A DNA stretch of 64,000 nt from JAWLHU01 sp049324875 (GTDB taxonomy: Bacteria > Bacillota > Sulfobacillia > Symbiobacteriales > Symbiobacteriaceae), in the NCBI GenBank assembly GCA_049324875.1, contig JBMONC010000060.1:1-64000 (forward strand). The letters are read 5' to 3'. The notes under the pieces were generated by a model. The model searched no databases. It worked only from the letters and a program-made list of their open reading frames with translations, and was not told the DNA's origin. Shown in pieces: positions 7,593-16,963 of this stretch; position 1 is the stretch's first letter, and every line of letters begins with the position of its first letter. Position numbers and translations under genes: made by a program.

Positions 7593-8492
7593 TCATGATT
7601 CCAGCTCGCCGTTGAAGGCGTTGATGTAATAGACGAGCCCATTGTCCAGGGTGATGCGCCAGACCGGCACCGTATCCCAGGCGCTTACGCCTTCCGGCAC
7701 AAGCACGGTAACCGATGGGCCTGAGTAGTAACCGAGCCGGACATCGGTGATGGTTCGAATCCCCATCCCGGTCTGCTCCAGGTGGCCGGCAAGGCGCAGG
7801 AGCGCTTCCGCCGCGGGTCGCACCGCCTTTGGCGGCGCGCTCTTGTAACCGAGCGGCTCCACCCAGAACTGGACCACCTGCTCAATCCCTCGCCCAGTCA
7901 GGTAGGCACGGGTGTATCCCGAATAGACGGGATAGGTCTGGTACAAGGGCACGAATTCCACCAGCTTGCCACCCTCCCGGGGGAAGATCCCGGAAAGGTG
8001 GGCGTCGGCGGGCATGAGTTGCTGGGACCGCAGGTACTCCTCAGCAACATCCCGCACCTGTTCCTGGTTGTTGAGGTCCACCTCACGGGCAGCTGCCCCG
8101 GCCGCCATCGGCCGGTAGATGACAGCCCGTGTCTCCGTATCCAGCGTCAATTCCGGACTGACGCCGGCCTCCTCCCGCCTCCCCCGCTGCGAGTTCGCAA
8201 ACGATGCTCCCCCTCGAGAGAGTTCGGCCTGGAGGTGGGAAAAGGTGAGGTTCGCGCGATGTTCGACCCGCAAAAATCGCATAGGCCCTGGTGTCCTGGG
8301 AAGCGACACCCCAACGGGAAGGACCAGGCCCCGCTCGGCGAGGCGAGCCCTGAGTTGCTCAATCTGGACCCGGTTGGAGGGTTCCGCCAGGGCGGGGATC
8401 TTATAGTCAGGCGCCCAGAGGGAGTAGGCCAGGACCAGGTTGACCACGGTGAAGGCCACCAGCAAGATGGCCCGCGCTCTCGTCCAGTCCAT
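7593..8492 (-). CDS. yycI: WalRK regulatory protein YycI
   Basis: A 299-residue protein with a short cytoplasmic start, one membrane helix (about residues 7-25) and a large extracytoplasmic domain with YycI/YycH-type repeats; the YYINAFNGELES end is typical of YycI. In Bacillus, YycI and YycH bind WalK in the membrane and tune its activity. SD GGTAGGAGA precedes the ATG. The stop overlaps the first possible murA start (ATGA). Position between yycH and murA supports the name; sequence identity with Bacillus YycI looks low, as is usual for this family. Confidence 0.85.
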   Translation of the reverse strand: MDWTRARAILLVAFTVVNLVLAYSLWAPDYKIPALAEPSNRVQIEQLRARLAERGLVLPVGVSLPRTPGPMRFLRVEHRANLTFSHLQAELSRGGASFANSQRGRREEAGVSPELTLDTETRAVIYRPMAAGAAAREVDLNNQEQVRDVAEEYLRSQQLMPADAHLSGIFPREGGKLVEFVPLYQTYPVYSGYTRAYLTGRGIEQVVQFWVEPLGYKSAPPKAVRPAAEALLRLAGHLEQTGMGIRTITDVRLGYYSGPSVTVLVPEGVSAWDTVPVWRITLDNGLVYYINAFNGELES

Positions 8493-8547
8493 TCTCCTAC
8501 CCCCTTAACGGTAACAGATCCAAAAAGGTTACGGAGTAAGTTTCAGA

Positions 8548-9939
8548 TCAGCGGACGGCGACGGGGCTCTTCTCCCGCCCCACCACAGCGGGAACATAGA
8601 CCCGGATGTCACCGGCCTGAATCACCCAGGCTGGTTCCAACTCCCACCTGTCCCCGGGTACAGGTCTCACCATGTAGGCGGGATGGACCGACCGAACCTG
8701 CTCGGTCAGAAGGCCCATCACCTGATCTCTCGCCCGCTGAATGGCTGCTTCGGGTGTAATGATCGGTTGCTTCTCCGGGCTGAAGAGGGTCTCCACAAAG
8801 GCTGGATAGCGGGAGAAGTAGACAACCCGCTGGGCGGAGACGTGCACCTGGACAGCGCTACCTACCGACTCCACTGGAAAGGGCCCACCCGAGCGGTAGT
8901 CAAACTCGAACCTGGCGCGACCTGGCTGCTGGACAAAGCGCCGCAGTACAAGCTCCTGTGGCCAGCCGCCGCGGGAGCCGACCCACTCCTGGGTCATGGC
9001 AAGGGCACGCTGCCGGTCGGGGGCAAAGGTCGCATCGGAGATGTCTGCGGTCCGGTACTCCAGCATCCCGGTGGATGTGAAGCGCAGAAGCCGCTGACCA
9101 TCGGTGAGGCTGCGGGCCTCCTTCTCGTCAATCTGGCGCACAACAGAGAGGTCCGGGAAGTAGCGCGCCTCCTCATGCCGCTCGTCGGGAAAGAGAATCC
9201 GGGCCTGAGCCTTCGGCATCGCGTCCATCACCGGGACCAGCAGATCCGGCTGCACCCGAACGTAAAGCTCCTTGGTCTCCAGGGGCCGGTACGGCACGAA
9301 CAGCGCTGGGTCCAACCCCTTGATCACCGCGGCCAACTCGTTTCGATCTGCCTCGGAAAGGTCGGACAGGTAGAGGGTCTGCCCCGCAGGGTTGGAGAGG
9401 TAGATGGCTCCCGGTTCGGAGAGGTAGAAGGTCACCCGGTCGACCCGGATCGATCCGTTGCGGAGGAACGGGATGTTCCACTGCCAGTGGTCGACCCACT
9501 CATGCAGCACCATGCTCGTGGGGAGCTGAAGCTGAACCCAGGCTCCCTGGCGCAGGCGGTCGGGTATCTGGTCGACCTGAAAGGCGCCGCCGCCACTGGG
9601 CCGGAATCCGGTCAGCACCGCTCGGATCCTCGGCCACGCCTGTCGGTACGGCACCGCACCGGCATGAAGCGAAGCCATGGTCGTGCCCTGAGGCGCCGCT
9701 GCCTCCCCTGCTTCTGCTACGGGTGGCTGAGGCTTAACGAGGATCATCTCGGGCCGGAGGATCTCCGGCATTTGCCGGTCCAGTGCGGGAGGCTGGGGCT
9801 GAACACTGGGGGCGTTGGGGGGAGGAGAGAGCAGCTCAGCGGGAGTGGACCAGACCCGCAGCGAGAGGAAGAGGCTGGTCACCACCAGAACGGCAAGCAG
9901 CAGGTCCAGTGCCGTGTCCTTCCAGGTGCGCTCCAGCAT
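8548..9939 (-). CDS. yycH: WalRK regulatory protein YycH
   Basis: This 463-residue protein has one N-terminal membrane helix (about residues 8-28) and a long extracytoplasmic part with a proline-rich linker (about 36-60), then the YycH domains. It starts 4 nt after walK with SD AGAGGTGAG, so it is co-translated with the kinase. YycH and YycI form a complex that controls WalK. The assignment rests on topology, on the VTFYLSEPGAIYLSN-like strands and on operon position. Confidence 0.85.
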   Translation of the reverse strand: MLERTWKDTALDLLLAVLVVTSLFLSLRVWSTPAELLSPPPNAPSVQPQPPALDRQMPEILRPEMILVKPQPPVAEAGEAAAPQGTTMASLHAGAVPYRQAWPRIRAVLTGFRPSGGGAFQVDQIPDRLRQGAWVQLQLPTSMVLHEWVDHWQWNIPFLRNGSIRVDRVTFYLSEPGAIYLSNPAGQTLYLSDLSEADRNELAAVIKGLDPALFVPYRPLETKELYVRVQPDLLVPVMDAMPKAQARILFPDERHEEARYFPDLSVVRQIDEKEARSLTDGQRLLRFTSTGMLEYRTADISDATFAPDRQRALAMTQEWVGSRGGWPQELVLRRFVQQPGRARFEFDYRSGGPFPVESVGSAVQVHVSAQRVVYFSRYPAFVETLFSPEKQPIITPEAAIQRARDQVMGLLTEQVRSVHPAYMVRPVPGDRWELEPAWVIQAGDIRVYVPAVVGREKSPVAVR

Positions 9940-9943
9940 CCGC

Positions 9944-11716
9944 TCACCTCTTTTCAGCGGTGACCGCCACCGGCAGGGTGAAGGTCACCTCGGTTCCCTT
10001 GCCCAGTTCCGATGCGATGGTGATACGACCACCCATCAATTCGATGATCTGCTTGGCAATGGCGAGACCGAGTCCGGTGCCGCCCAGCATCCGGGAACGA
10101 GCCTTATCGACCCGGTAAAACCGCTCGAAGATGCGGGGGAGGTCCTCCGGGGGAATGCCGATGCCCGTATCCTGCACGGAGACCTGAATCCAATCCCCGG
10201 CAGGGGCGGCGGTCACCCGAATCTCGCCTCCGACCGGTGTAAATTCAATGGCGTTGGCCAGCAGGTTGATTAGCACCTGCTGCAGTTTGTCGTAGTCGAA
10301 CAGCCCTTCCGGGGTCTCGGGATCGACCCGCAGGATGATCTTCAGTTCCTTGCTGGCGACCTGCACCGAGAGCTTGGCGATGGTTTCCTCGATCAGCGGA
10401 ACCAGGCTCTGGGGCTGGATGTCCCACCGGATCGTGCCCTCATCCATCTGTGTGAGCCGGAGCAAGTCCCGCACCAGGCGCGCCATACGATCAGTCTCGC
10501 TCTCCACCACGTGCAGGAAGCGGGTTCTGACCTCAGGATCCTCGGCAGCGCCATCCAGCAGGGTTTCCACGTAGCTCTTCACGGTGGTCAGCGGGGTCTT
10601 TAATTCATGGGAGACGTTCGCCACGAACTCGCGGCGCAACGCCTCGAGTTTTTCGAGTTCGGTGATATCGTGGAAGACCAGAACGGTACCGGCGGGCTGG
10701 TTTCCTTCTCCCTTGAGCGAGGTGATATGTGCCTGCAGCACCAGCGATCCGGTGCGCACCTCTCGGGTGACGGAGGTGTTCAGTTCGCGAGCTTCCGCCA
10801 GGCCTTCCGCCAGCTGGATGTCTGGCCAGAGGTCCTGGGGGCGCCGGCCGATGGCATCGATCTCCCGGGTCTGAAACATGCGCTCCGCTGCCGGGTTCAG
10901 CTTGATAATCCGCCCAGCGCCATTCAGGGCCACAAGGCCGTCGGCCATCCGGGTCAGAATCGCCTCCGCCTTGTTCTTCTCGTCTTGGATCTCACCCAGC
11001 GTCTGCTTGAGCCGCTGGGTCATGCGGTTGAACATCTCACCCAGTTGGCCGATCTCGTCATTGGAGCGAACCTGGATCATCTGATCGAAGTTGCCGCCGG
11101 CAATCTCGGCCGCCTTGCGTGTGACCTCCCGCACCGGACCGGTGATGGTGCGCGCCAGCGCAAAACCAAGCACAACCGTTGAAGCCATCGCAATACCCGT
11201 GGCGACCATCAGGATATCCTGCATGTCGCGCAGGCGGGCATAGGCCTCTTCCAACGAGGCCTTCAGGTAAATCACACCGATCACATTGCCCGAGAGGGTG
11301 ATGGGCAGCGCTTCGAAGGCCATCCGCTGAGCGCCCTCGACGCCGGTTCGCTTGGTGTCCAGACCGACGAAGGCGGGGGAGACGTCATCGTGGGTGAATT
11401 TCTGCCCTAGCAGTTCTGCATGGTCAGGCTGCCGCAGGGTGGCACCGATCACCACCCCATTGGCATCGAGGACCAGAACATCCCCCGGCCAGCGTTCCAT
11501 ATACTGGCGAACGGCGGCGGGGTCGAGCCGGTCTTCTTCGATGAAGTTGGACAGCTGTCCGGCCAGCAACTGAGCGCTCTGGTCCAGGTCGTCCTGCACC
11601 TTGCTGATGTAGTTCCGCTCTAGCTCCCGAAGGAGGTAAAGGCTGGCAAGCTCCATGGCGACCACGATCAACAGCAGGTAGACGAGCACCAGCTTGCTCT
11701 GGATGCTACGAAGCAC
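9944..11716 (-). CDS. walK: Sensor histidine kinase WalK
   Basis: The 590-residue membrane kinase controls cell-wall metabolism through WalR. In order: TM1 (about 8-29), an extracytoplasmic sensor domain (about 30-165), TM2 (about 167-188), HAMP (about 189-240), PAS (about 250-355), HisKA with phospho-acceptor His370 in VSHELKTPLTT, and an HATPase domain with N box NLLANAIEF and G boxes DTGIGIP and GGTGLGLAI. The order matches the WalK family. The start is GTG with GAGGGGGTGGG upstream. It is second in the operon, 50 nt after walR. Confidence 0.95.
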   Translation of the reverse strand: MLRSIQSKLVLVYLLLIVVAMELASLYLLRELERNYISKVQDDLDQSAQLLAGQLSNFIEEDRLDPAAVRQYMERWPGDVLVLDANGVVIGATLRQPDHAELLGQKFTHDDVSPAFVGLDTKRTGVEGAQRMAFEALPITLSGNVIGVIYLKASLEEAYARLRDMQDILMVATGIAMASTVVLGFALARTITGPVREVTRKAAEIAGGNFDQMIQVRSNDEIGQLGEMFNRMTQRLKQTLGEIQDEKNKAEAILTRMADGLVALNGAGRIIKLNPAAERMFQTREIDAIGRRPQDLWPDIQLAEGLAEARELNTSVTREVRTGSLVLQAHITSLKGEGNQPAGTVLVFHDITELEKLEALRREFVANVSHELKTPLTTVKSYVETLLDGAAEDPEVRTRFLHVVESETDRMARLVRDLLRLTQMDEGTIRWDIQPQSLVPLIEETIAKLSVQVASKELKIILRVDPETPEGLFDYDKLQQVLINLLANAIEFTPVGGEIRVTAAPAGDWIQVSVQDTGIGIPPEDLPRIFERFYRVDKARSRMLGGTGLGLAIAKQIIELMGGRITIASELGKGTEVTFTLPVAVTAEKR

Positions 11717-11766
11717 GAACCCACCCCCTCATCGCCGGATCATGTGCGGGAGGGACACCCTGTGCT

Positions 11767-12474
11767 TTAGCTGAACCGCTGGAAGTAGTAGCCAATGCCC
11801 CGGCGGGTCTTGATGAACTCGGGCTGGGCCGGGTTGTCCTCAATCTTCTCGCGCAAACGGCGCACGGTTACATCGACCGTGCGTACATCGCCGTAGTAGT
11901 CATAGCCCCACACCTCTTCCAGCAGCGCTTCCCGGGAGAAGACCTGCCCGGCGTGTGAGGCAAGGAAGCGAAGCAGCTCGAACTCGCGCGGGGTGAGTTC
12001 CACGGTCTGCGAGCCCTTCAGCACCTCGTAGCTGGTCAGGTTAATGGTAACGCTGCCGCCCCGCAGAATCTGATCCTGAGGCTGTGCCAGGGGATGAGCC
12101 TGCTCCTTGGTCCGAACGCGGCGCAGGATCGCTCGAACCCGGGCGATCAACTCCCGGGGGCTGAAGGGCTTCGTCACGTAATCGTCGGCACCGAGCTCCA
12201 GACCGAGCACCTTGTCCACTTCGGCCTCCTTGGCCGTCAGCATCAGGATCGGAACGGACGAAAAGGTGCGGATCTCCTTGCAGACGGAGAAGCCGTCCAT
12301 CCGAGGGAGCATGATATCGAGGATCACCAGGTGGAAAGGCGCGGCTTTCGCTTTCGCAACCGCCTCCTCACCATCATAGGCAACCTCGACCTCAAACCCC
12401 TCCCGTTCGAAGCTGAACTTGAGGATCTCGGCAATGGGACGCTCGTCATCGACAACGAGGATGCGATCTACCAT
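11767..12474 (-). CDS. walR: OmpR-family response regulator WalR
   Basis: A 235-residue response regulator with a receiver domain (DD at 9-10, phospho-acceptor Asp53 in ILDIMLP, Lys in VTKPF) and a C-terminal winged helix (VELTPREFELLRFL, then DVRTVDVTVRRLREKIE). It is the first gene of the walRK-yycHI-murA operon, with SD AAAGGAGA 6 nt before the ATG. WalR regulates autolysins and wall genes in Firmicutes. Several M23 peptidases and a lytic transglycosylase lie just to its right and are plausible targets, though I found no convincing WalR box. Confidence 0.95.
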   Translation of the reverse strand: MVDRILVVDDERPIAEILKFSFEREGFEVEVAYDGEEAVAKAKAAPFHLVILDIMLPRMDGFSVCKEIRTFSSVPILMLTAKEAEVDKVLGLELGADDYVTKPFSPRELIARVRAILRRVRTKEQAHPLAQPQDQILRGGSVTINLTSYEVLKGSQTVELTPREFELLRFLASHAGQVFSREALLEEVWGYDYYGDVRTVDVTVRRLREKIEDNPAQPEFIKTRRGIGYYFQRFS

Positions 12475-12558
12475 GGTGTTCTCTCCTTTGCCCCTAACAG
12501 CGGCGAATTTCGATGACGTTCCCCCGGGTTCCTTCTCTCATGAAGCGATTGGGAGGTC

Positions 12559-12580
12559 CCCCCGCCCCTGGGGGGCGGGT
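12559..12580 (-). terminator. GC-rich hairpin between peptidase MA gene and walR
   Basis: CCCGCCCC at 12561-12568 pairs with GGGGGCGGG at 12571-12579. There is no T-run, so it is a weak terminator or an mRNA-end structure for the gene at 12587-13468. Confidence 0.4.
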
Positions 12581-12586
12581 TGGGCA

Positions 12587-13468
12587 TCACCGTTCTCGCT
12601 CAAGCTCCGCCAAATTGGCGGTCACCCATTCTTCCCAGCTCTGGTAGAACCGCTCCGCCGGCTGGCCGGTGACCTCCTTCAGGGCCTGATCGAACGCCGT
12701 TCCCTGGGCCAGTCGCTGGACAAGCCTGGTGAGACTCTCCGTCCCGTGGGCCTCGGCCAGGTACTCCACCAGCAGATAGCTCTGGCGATAGGCCAGCGGT
12801 TGGTTCTTCAAGAGGTCAAACCGACCCTGCAGGTCCGTCATGGAGTAAAGCGGCTGGTGGAGGGTCGAAGATGACTCGATCCAAAGAAAGCCGGTGACGC
12901 GCCGCTCCACTCGCTGTGCGAGGCCCTCGGTGAACCAGCGGGGGTAGTTGCCGCTGGTGTAATGATCAAGGATGTAGTGGGTCAGTTCGTGGGCAATCGG
13001 ATTCAGCTTCCGGAAGGCCTTCCGCAGCTTCGCGGGGTCTTTCTGCTGAATCCAGGCGTTCGGCGAGAGCAGGCGGATGGTGCCGTGCCAATAGACGCCA
13101 AGGGCGCTTTCGCCATTCCCCCAGCCAAAGGCCCGCCGCAACTCCTGCCGATTGGGGTAGAGGATGATCGGGACCCGACCCTCCGGGCGGAAGCCAACAT
13201 GGCCCACCACCTCCTCGTAGACCTCCTCTGCTGTCTCCAGGACCAGGTCGGTCACACCCCTGTCCGCATCGGTATAGTACAGCTCGAAGCGCTCCGATTG
13301 GGTGATCTCGTAGCCAGCCAACCCGCTCAGCGCTCTCTCCCGCCCCTGCTCGCGATAGAATCGATAGGCAACAGCCCGCGGCTGAGGAAGCACACGCCAC
13401 ACCCACCCCAGCAGCGAAAGCACCGCGAGCGGGATGAAAAGCCAATACCCCAAACGCCTCCAATTCAT
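12587..13468 (-). CDS. Peptidase MA-like gluzincin metallohydrolase, membrane-anchored
   Basis: This 293-residue protein has an N-terminal membrane helix (about 7-24) and an extracytoplasmic peptidase MA-like domain. The zinc motif is HELTH (AHELTHYILDHY), followed about 20 residues later by WFTEGLAQ, the Glu of the gluzincin set. The catalytic residues are therefore intact. Substrates of this family are generally unknown. It is next to walR but separated by a hairpin, and is preceded by its own promoter region. Confidence 0.8.
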   Translation of the reverse strand: MNWRRLGYWLFIPLAVLSLLGWVWRVLPQPRAVAYRFYREQGRERALSGLAGYEITQSERFELYYTDADRGVTDLVLETAEEVYEEVVGHVGFRPEGRVPIILYPNRQELRRAFGWGNGESALGVYWHGTIRLLSPNAWIQQKDPAKLRKAFRKLNPIAHELTHYILDHYTSGNYPRWFTEGLAQRVERRVTGFLWIESSSTLHQPLYSMTDLQGRFDLLKNQPLAYRQSYLLVEYLAEAHGTESLTRLVQRLAQGTAFDQALKEVTGQPAERFYQSWEEWVTANLAELERER

Positions 13469-13602
13469 GACAGGGACTCCCCCGGTATGTTCTCTAGTCT
13501 CATCCTCATCGACCTATACGTTCTCAGTATAGGCGAGGTTAACATAAGACCGCCATGAACAAACCGTGGCGCGGCTGGCAAGAAGCGCCGGGGTATGAGA
13601 AA

Positions 13603-13629
13603 AGGGTCCATCCATCTTGGATGAACCCT
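13603..13629 (-). terminator. Terminator after YpiB-like gene
   Basis: AGGGTCCATCCA pairs with TGGATGAACCCT (one mismatch) around a short loop. The minus strand continues CTTTTCTC. It sits 17 nt after the stop of the YpiB-like gene. Confidence 0.7.
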
Positions 13630-13645
13630 GCTGAACACCTTCGCG

Positions 13646-14149
13646 TTACCCTAACTGGCGGAGTTCTTCGGTCAGCTGCTCAAAGGAGCCCTTGTCGCCG
13701 CTTTCCAGGGCCTGATCGATCCGCTGCAAAAGGGTCTGCCGTCGCGTCACCCGATCCAACTCGTCGTGAAAGACCTCATCGTGCCAGCGAGCCAGCATGT
13801 CCAGAAACTCCTGGCGCTCCTCCGTCCACTCCGGGGGAGTGGTGGAGAGGCAGAGGTGAATCTGTTCGGGGATGAACTTCATCAACTCAACCACGGCCTG
13901 GGAGGTCTTGTGGAAGTACCGGTCACCCCGTCGGTAGAAGAAGGGCCAAGTTCCCGATCCTTTGGCGGAGACGAGAATCGCGTGGCGGGCATCCGCGAGA
14001 TCCGTGACAACCTCAATGCGGCGGAGAATCTCTTCCTTGGCCAGCAGGAACTGCAGGAATCCCCGTGCCTCCGGGAGCTTGGGCTGATGGCTCTCCAGGA
14101 ATGACCGGATCACATCGACCTTACTCTTGATCTCCTTTGGCTTTTCCAT
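13646..14149 (-). CDS. YpiB-like UPF0302/IDEAL domain protein
   Basis: This 167-residue soluble protein resembles Bacillus YpiB. The N-terminal UPF0302 domain has FLQFLLAKEEILRRIEVV and the strand-rich middle HAILVSAKGSGTWPFFYR. The C-terminal 35 residues (LLQRIDQALESGDKGSFEQL) fit an IDEAL domain. The molecular role is unknown; in Bacillus the gene lies near menaquinone and cytochrome genes, unlike here. SD GGAGGGCG precedes the ATG. Flanking terminators suggest a single-gene unit. Confidence 0.65.
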   Translation of the reverse strand: MEKPKEIKSKVDVIRSFLESHQPKLPEARGFLQFLLAKEEILRRIEVVTDLADARHAILVSAKGSGTWPFFYRRGDRYFHKTSQAVVELMKFIPEQIHLCLSTTPPEWTEERQEFLDMLARWHDEVFHDELDRVTRRQTLLQRIDQALESGDKGSFEQLTEELRQLG

Positions 14150-14322
14150 CGCGCGCCCTCCTTCGGAGTTCGGAATCGTGACGGGAAGCCGTTATCCGGT
14201 TGATCGGGTTTGTAAAGAGTTCGCCCAATCTGCCCCCATCTCCTTCTGGAGAAAAACGGCCCATTCGGAGACGATTCCCTACCTTGGACTAGCCTCTCCT
14301 TGATGGATTAGACGCATGCAAA

Positions 14323-14347
14323 GACCACCCAGCACTGCCGGGTGGTC
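14323..14347 (-). terminator. Terminator after LysM-G5-M23 gene
   Basis: Perfect 8-bp stem GACCACCC/GGGTGGTC with a 9-nt loop, followed on the minus strand by TTTGC. It lies 8 nt beyond the stop codon. Confidence 0.75.
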
Positions 14348-14354
14348 ATAACTT

Positions 14355-15701
14355 TTATTGATAGTAGCTCAGGGGATTCACCGAATCACCATCCACAATG
14401 ATTTCAAAGTGGAGGTGGGGTCCCGTTGAGTACCCTGTGTCGCCCACGTATCCGATCACATCGCCCTTGTTGACGGTGTCACCCAGCCTCACGTTAAAGG
14501 CTGACAGATGAGCGTAGAGGGTCACCATCTTACCGCCGCCGTGATCGATCTTGAGCATGTACCCGTAGGTCTCATCGTAGGTGCGGGCCACCACCATGCC
14601 ACTGTCAGCCGCCAGGACTGGTGTGCCGGTCGGGGCACCGATGTCGATGCCGTGATGCCACCGACCCCAGCGGGGGCCATAGGCAGACGTGAGAATACCA
14701 ACGACCGGGTAAACCAGCGATCCACTGCCCATCTCCGGGACCTGCTTTGTCCCGACACGGGCAACCTGCTTCTTGGGCTGTGCGGTGACCTTGTTCTCCA
14801 GCACCTCGGTCTTGATGACCTTGCCGTCTTCACGGTACTCGCGGATCGTCAGCTCTCGAGAGCCCCACTGGCCGGGTGTCACGATCTCGTACTGCCAGGG
14901 CCAGAGATTCGGATCCTTGATAATCTCCTCCTGGAAGGGAATGCCCTCTCTGACGACTCGCTTGGCCACCGAGCGAGTATGTACATAGGGTTCCTTGTAG
15001 GTGATGTTTAGCACCTGGCCGATCTGAAGGGTGTCCAGGTCGGTGCCGGGATTTGCCTTCGCAAGCTGTTCGGTGGTCAGGTTGTAGTTGCGAGCAATGT
15101 CCCAGCCGGTGTCACCGTTTTGGACAACATAGGTGACCAACTTGTCGGTGCCGAGGCGGAGGATGTTGATCGCCTCTTCCACGGTCCGGATGTTCTCCGG
15201 CTTGACCACCTTGGTCCGCCAGCCGATCGACTCCTGGAAGGTCACCTGCTCCACCTGTGAAGCGTCCTTCAGAACGGTGGCCTTGTAGGTTTCAAGGATT
15301 TGATCACGGACCTGCTTCGCAGCCGCCTCGTCAGCCACCGCGACAATGTCCTGACCGTTGACGGTGATGGCGACCGCCTCCCGCAGGTCGGGGATGGTCT
15401 TCACCAGGGCGCTCTGGATCACCTGCTCAGAGGCGGGCGACATGCGCTCCCCTGCTGCGAGGGGGCGAAGGTTCAGCTTGGTGGCCAGATTCACATGCCC
15501 TTGAATCTCCGGGGTGATCTGAGCCTCCAGCGACTTTAGTACCCCCTGGGCAACCTCCGGCTCGCGGAGCGATCCCAGCACCTGCCCGTCGACCTCGACC
15601 GCGTAGCGCGGCCGCGTATACTGACGCCAACCTAGATCCGCGACGATTCCCAAGGCGGTGACCAGGGATAGTACTACCAGGACGAGGGGGCGACGATGCA
15701 A
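14355..15701 (-). CDS. LysM-G5-M23 peptidoglycan endopeptidase, membrane-anchored
   Basis: The start is the TTG at 15701, seven bases after a perfect SD (GGAGGTGA), giving 448 residues. Order: a membrane helix (about residues 5-22), a repeat-rich extracytoplasmic region, LysM (VVQNGDTGWDIARNYN, about 195-240), G5 (about 245-320) and a C-terminal M23/LytM domain with HHGIDIG, the second zinc motif in LYAHLS and HLHFE. All zinc ligands are present, so it should cut peptidoglycan cross-bridges. It is divergent from another LysM-M23 gene at 15885, and the two share a 183-bp promoter region. Confidence 0.92.
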   Translation of the reverse strand: MHRRPLVLVVLSLVTALGIVADLGWRQYTRPRYAVEVDGQVLGSLREPEVAQGVLKSLEAQITPEIQGHVNLATKLNLRPLAAGERMSPASEQVIQSALVKTIPDLREAVAITVNGQDIVAVADEAAAKQVRDQILETYKATVLKDASQVEQVTFQESIGWRTKVVKPENIRTVEEAINILRLGTDKLVTYVVQNGDTGWDIARNYNLTTEQLAKANPGTDLDTLQIGQVLNITYKEPYVHTRSVAKRVVREGIPFQEEIIKDPNLWPWQYEIVTPGQWGSRELTIREYREDGKVIKTEVLENKVTAQPKKQVARVGTKQVPEMGSGSLVYPVVGILTSAYGPRWGRWHHGIDIGAPTGTPVLAADSGMVVARTYDETYGYMLKIDHGGGKMVTLYAHLSAFNVRLGDTVNKGDVIGYVGDTGYSTGPHLHFEIIVDGDSVNPLSYYQ

Positions 15702-15884
15702 AGGTAAGTCACCTCCGCGTTGATATGCAAATAGCGAGCAATGTTTCGCTACACGAGTATTGTTTCCTCCCAAACTCCTGGCGAAAACATAACACATTTC
15801 TTCCTGAGATGTCTACTTCTCTGCGTAGATGGGCATACTCCACCTAGTATCTCTGTCCACTAGTACCATGATTGAGGTGGAACT

Positions 15885-16904
15885 TTGGGTACACGATCGG
15901 AACGGGAGCCCCGCCGGGGCTGGGCCGCAGCAGGCCTTCTCAGTTGCCTGCTGGCCAGCGGTACCGCGGGTCTGCTCCTGAACAGTCAGGTGACCATGCA
16001 GCCTGGACTCGCTTCTGAGCCAAGCGAAGTGGTGTGGCATGTCCGTGAGACGTACTCGCCGGCCGAGACGCCCCTGTCTGATGTCACGGCGCACACCGAC
16101 AATGCGTACATGGAGATCCCGTCACGCCTGGACTACCAAGCGATAACGGGAAGAAGCGGACGCTTCCTCAGCCACACGGTGCAGACCGGAGACTCGCTCT
16201 GGGTCATTGCCCAGACCTACGAGACCGATATCGCAACCCTGCTGGCACTCAACCCGGAAGTGGACTCGACCATCATCCAGCCCGGCCAGGTGTTGCAGGT
16301 TGTGCCCGGGTTCCAGGGCCTGACGCACGAGGTGGCCTGGGGCGATACCTTGGCCCAGATTGCCTCAACCTATGAGGTCACCATGGAAGAGATCGTTGAA
16401 GCGAATCAACTCGCCTCGAGGGATCATCTTCAGGTCGGGGAGCTCCTGCTCCTGCCGGGAGCCGAGGTCCGCTCTGACCGGGTAATAGCCGCGAGCCGCA
16501 GCACCCACTCCCGGAGGGCGACAGCCTCCGGAGGGCTAAGCCTGACCTGGCCGATTCGCGGCGGGCTCCACTCCTCTGAGTTCGGGCAGCGCTGGGGCGG
16601 TTTCCATTCGGGCATCGACATTGCGGTGCCGGCGGGCACGCCCGCAGCAGCTGCTGCTTCCGGCACGGTGATCTTTGCCGGGTGGGATGGGGGGTATGGT
16701 TACTCCGTCATCCTTGACCACGGCGGTGGGTACCAGACACGGTACGCTCACGCTTCGCAGTTGCTCGTGGCGGAAGGCGAGCCTGTCGCCCAGGGAGAGA
16801 ATGTGATCCTCGTGGGCGCCACAGGTAACTCCACGGGTCCGCACCTGCACTTTGAGGTCCTGGTCAACGGCGACCCGCAGAACCCCCGGTTGTTCCTCCC
16901 CTAG
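15885..16904 (+). CDS. Secreted double-LysM M23 peptidoglycan endopeptidase
   Basis: The start is TTG with GAGGTGG just upstream. The 339-residue protein has a signal peptide or anchor (about 10-32), two LysM modules (about 96-140, TVQTGDSLWVIAQTYE, and about 146-190, VAWGDTLAQIAST) and an M23 domain with FHSGIDIA, YAHAS and HLHFEV. All zinc-binding residues are there. Unlike its divergent neighbour it lacks a G5 domain. The pair probably remodels the wall under shared control. Confidence 0.92.
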   Translation: MGTRSEREPRRGWAAAGLLSCLLASGTAGLLLNSQVTMQPGLASEPSEVVWHVRETYSPAETPLSDVTAHTDNAYMEIPSRLDYQAITGRSGRFLSHTVQTGDSLWVIAQTYETDIATLLALNPEVDSTIIQPGQVLQVVPGFQGLTHEVAWGDTLAQIASTYEVTMEEIVEANQLASRDHLQVGELLLLPGAEVRSDRVIAASRSTHSRRATASGGLSLTWPIRGGLHSSEFGQRWGGFHSGIDIAVPAGTPAAAAASGTVIFAGWDGGYGYSVILDHGGGYQTRYAHASQLLVAEGEPVAQGENVILVGATGNSTGPHLHFEVLVNGDPQNPRLFLP

Positions 16905-16916
16905 CAAGAATCCTGC

Positions 16917-16946
16917 AAGGGCCGGCCTGTATAGGGCAGGCCCTTT
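16917..16946. terminator. Bidirectional terminator between M23 and transglycosylase genes
   Basis: AAGGG/CCCTT with inner CCTG/CAGG pairing and a bulge lies between two convergent stops. The plus strand ends in TTTCATTC. Confidence 0.6.
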
Positions 16947-16963
16947 CATTCTGCCTTTCGCAC

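Noticed and set aside
15702..15884. Possible c-di-AMP riboswitch or WalR box in the divergent M23 promoter region
   Set aside because: I could not find the conserved ydaO core, nor two TGTWAH half-sites at 5-bp spacing.
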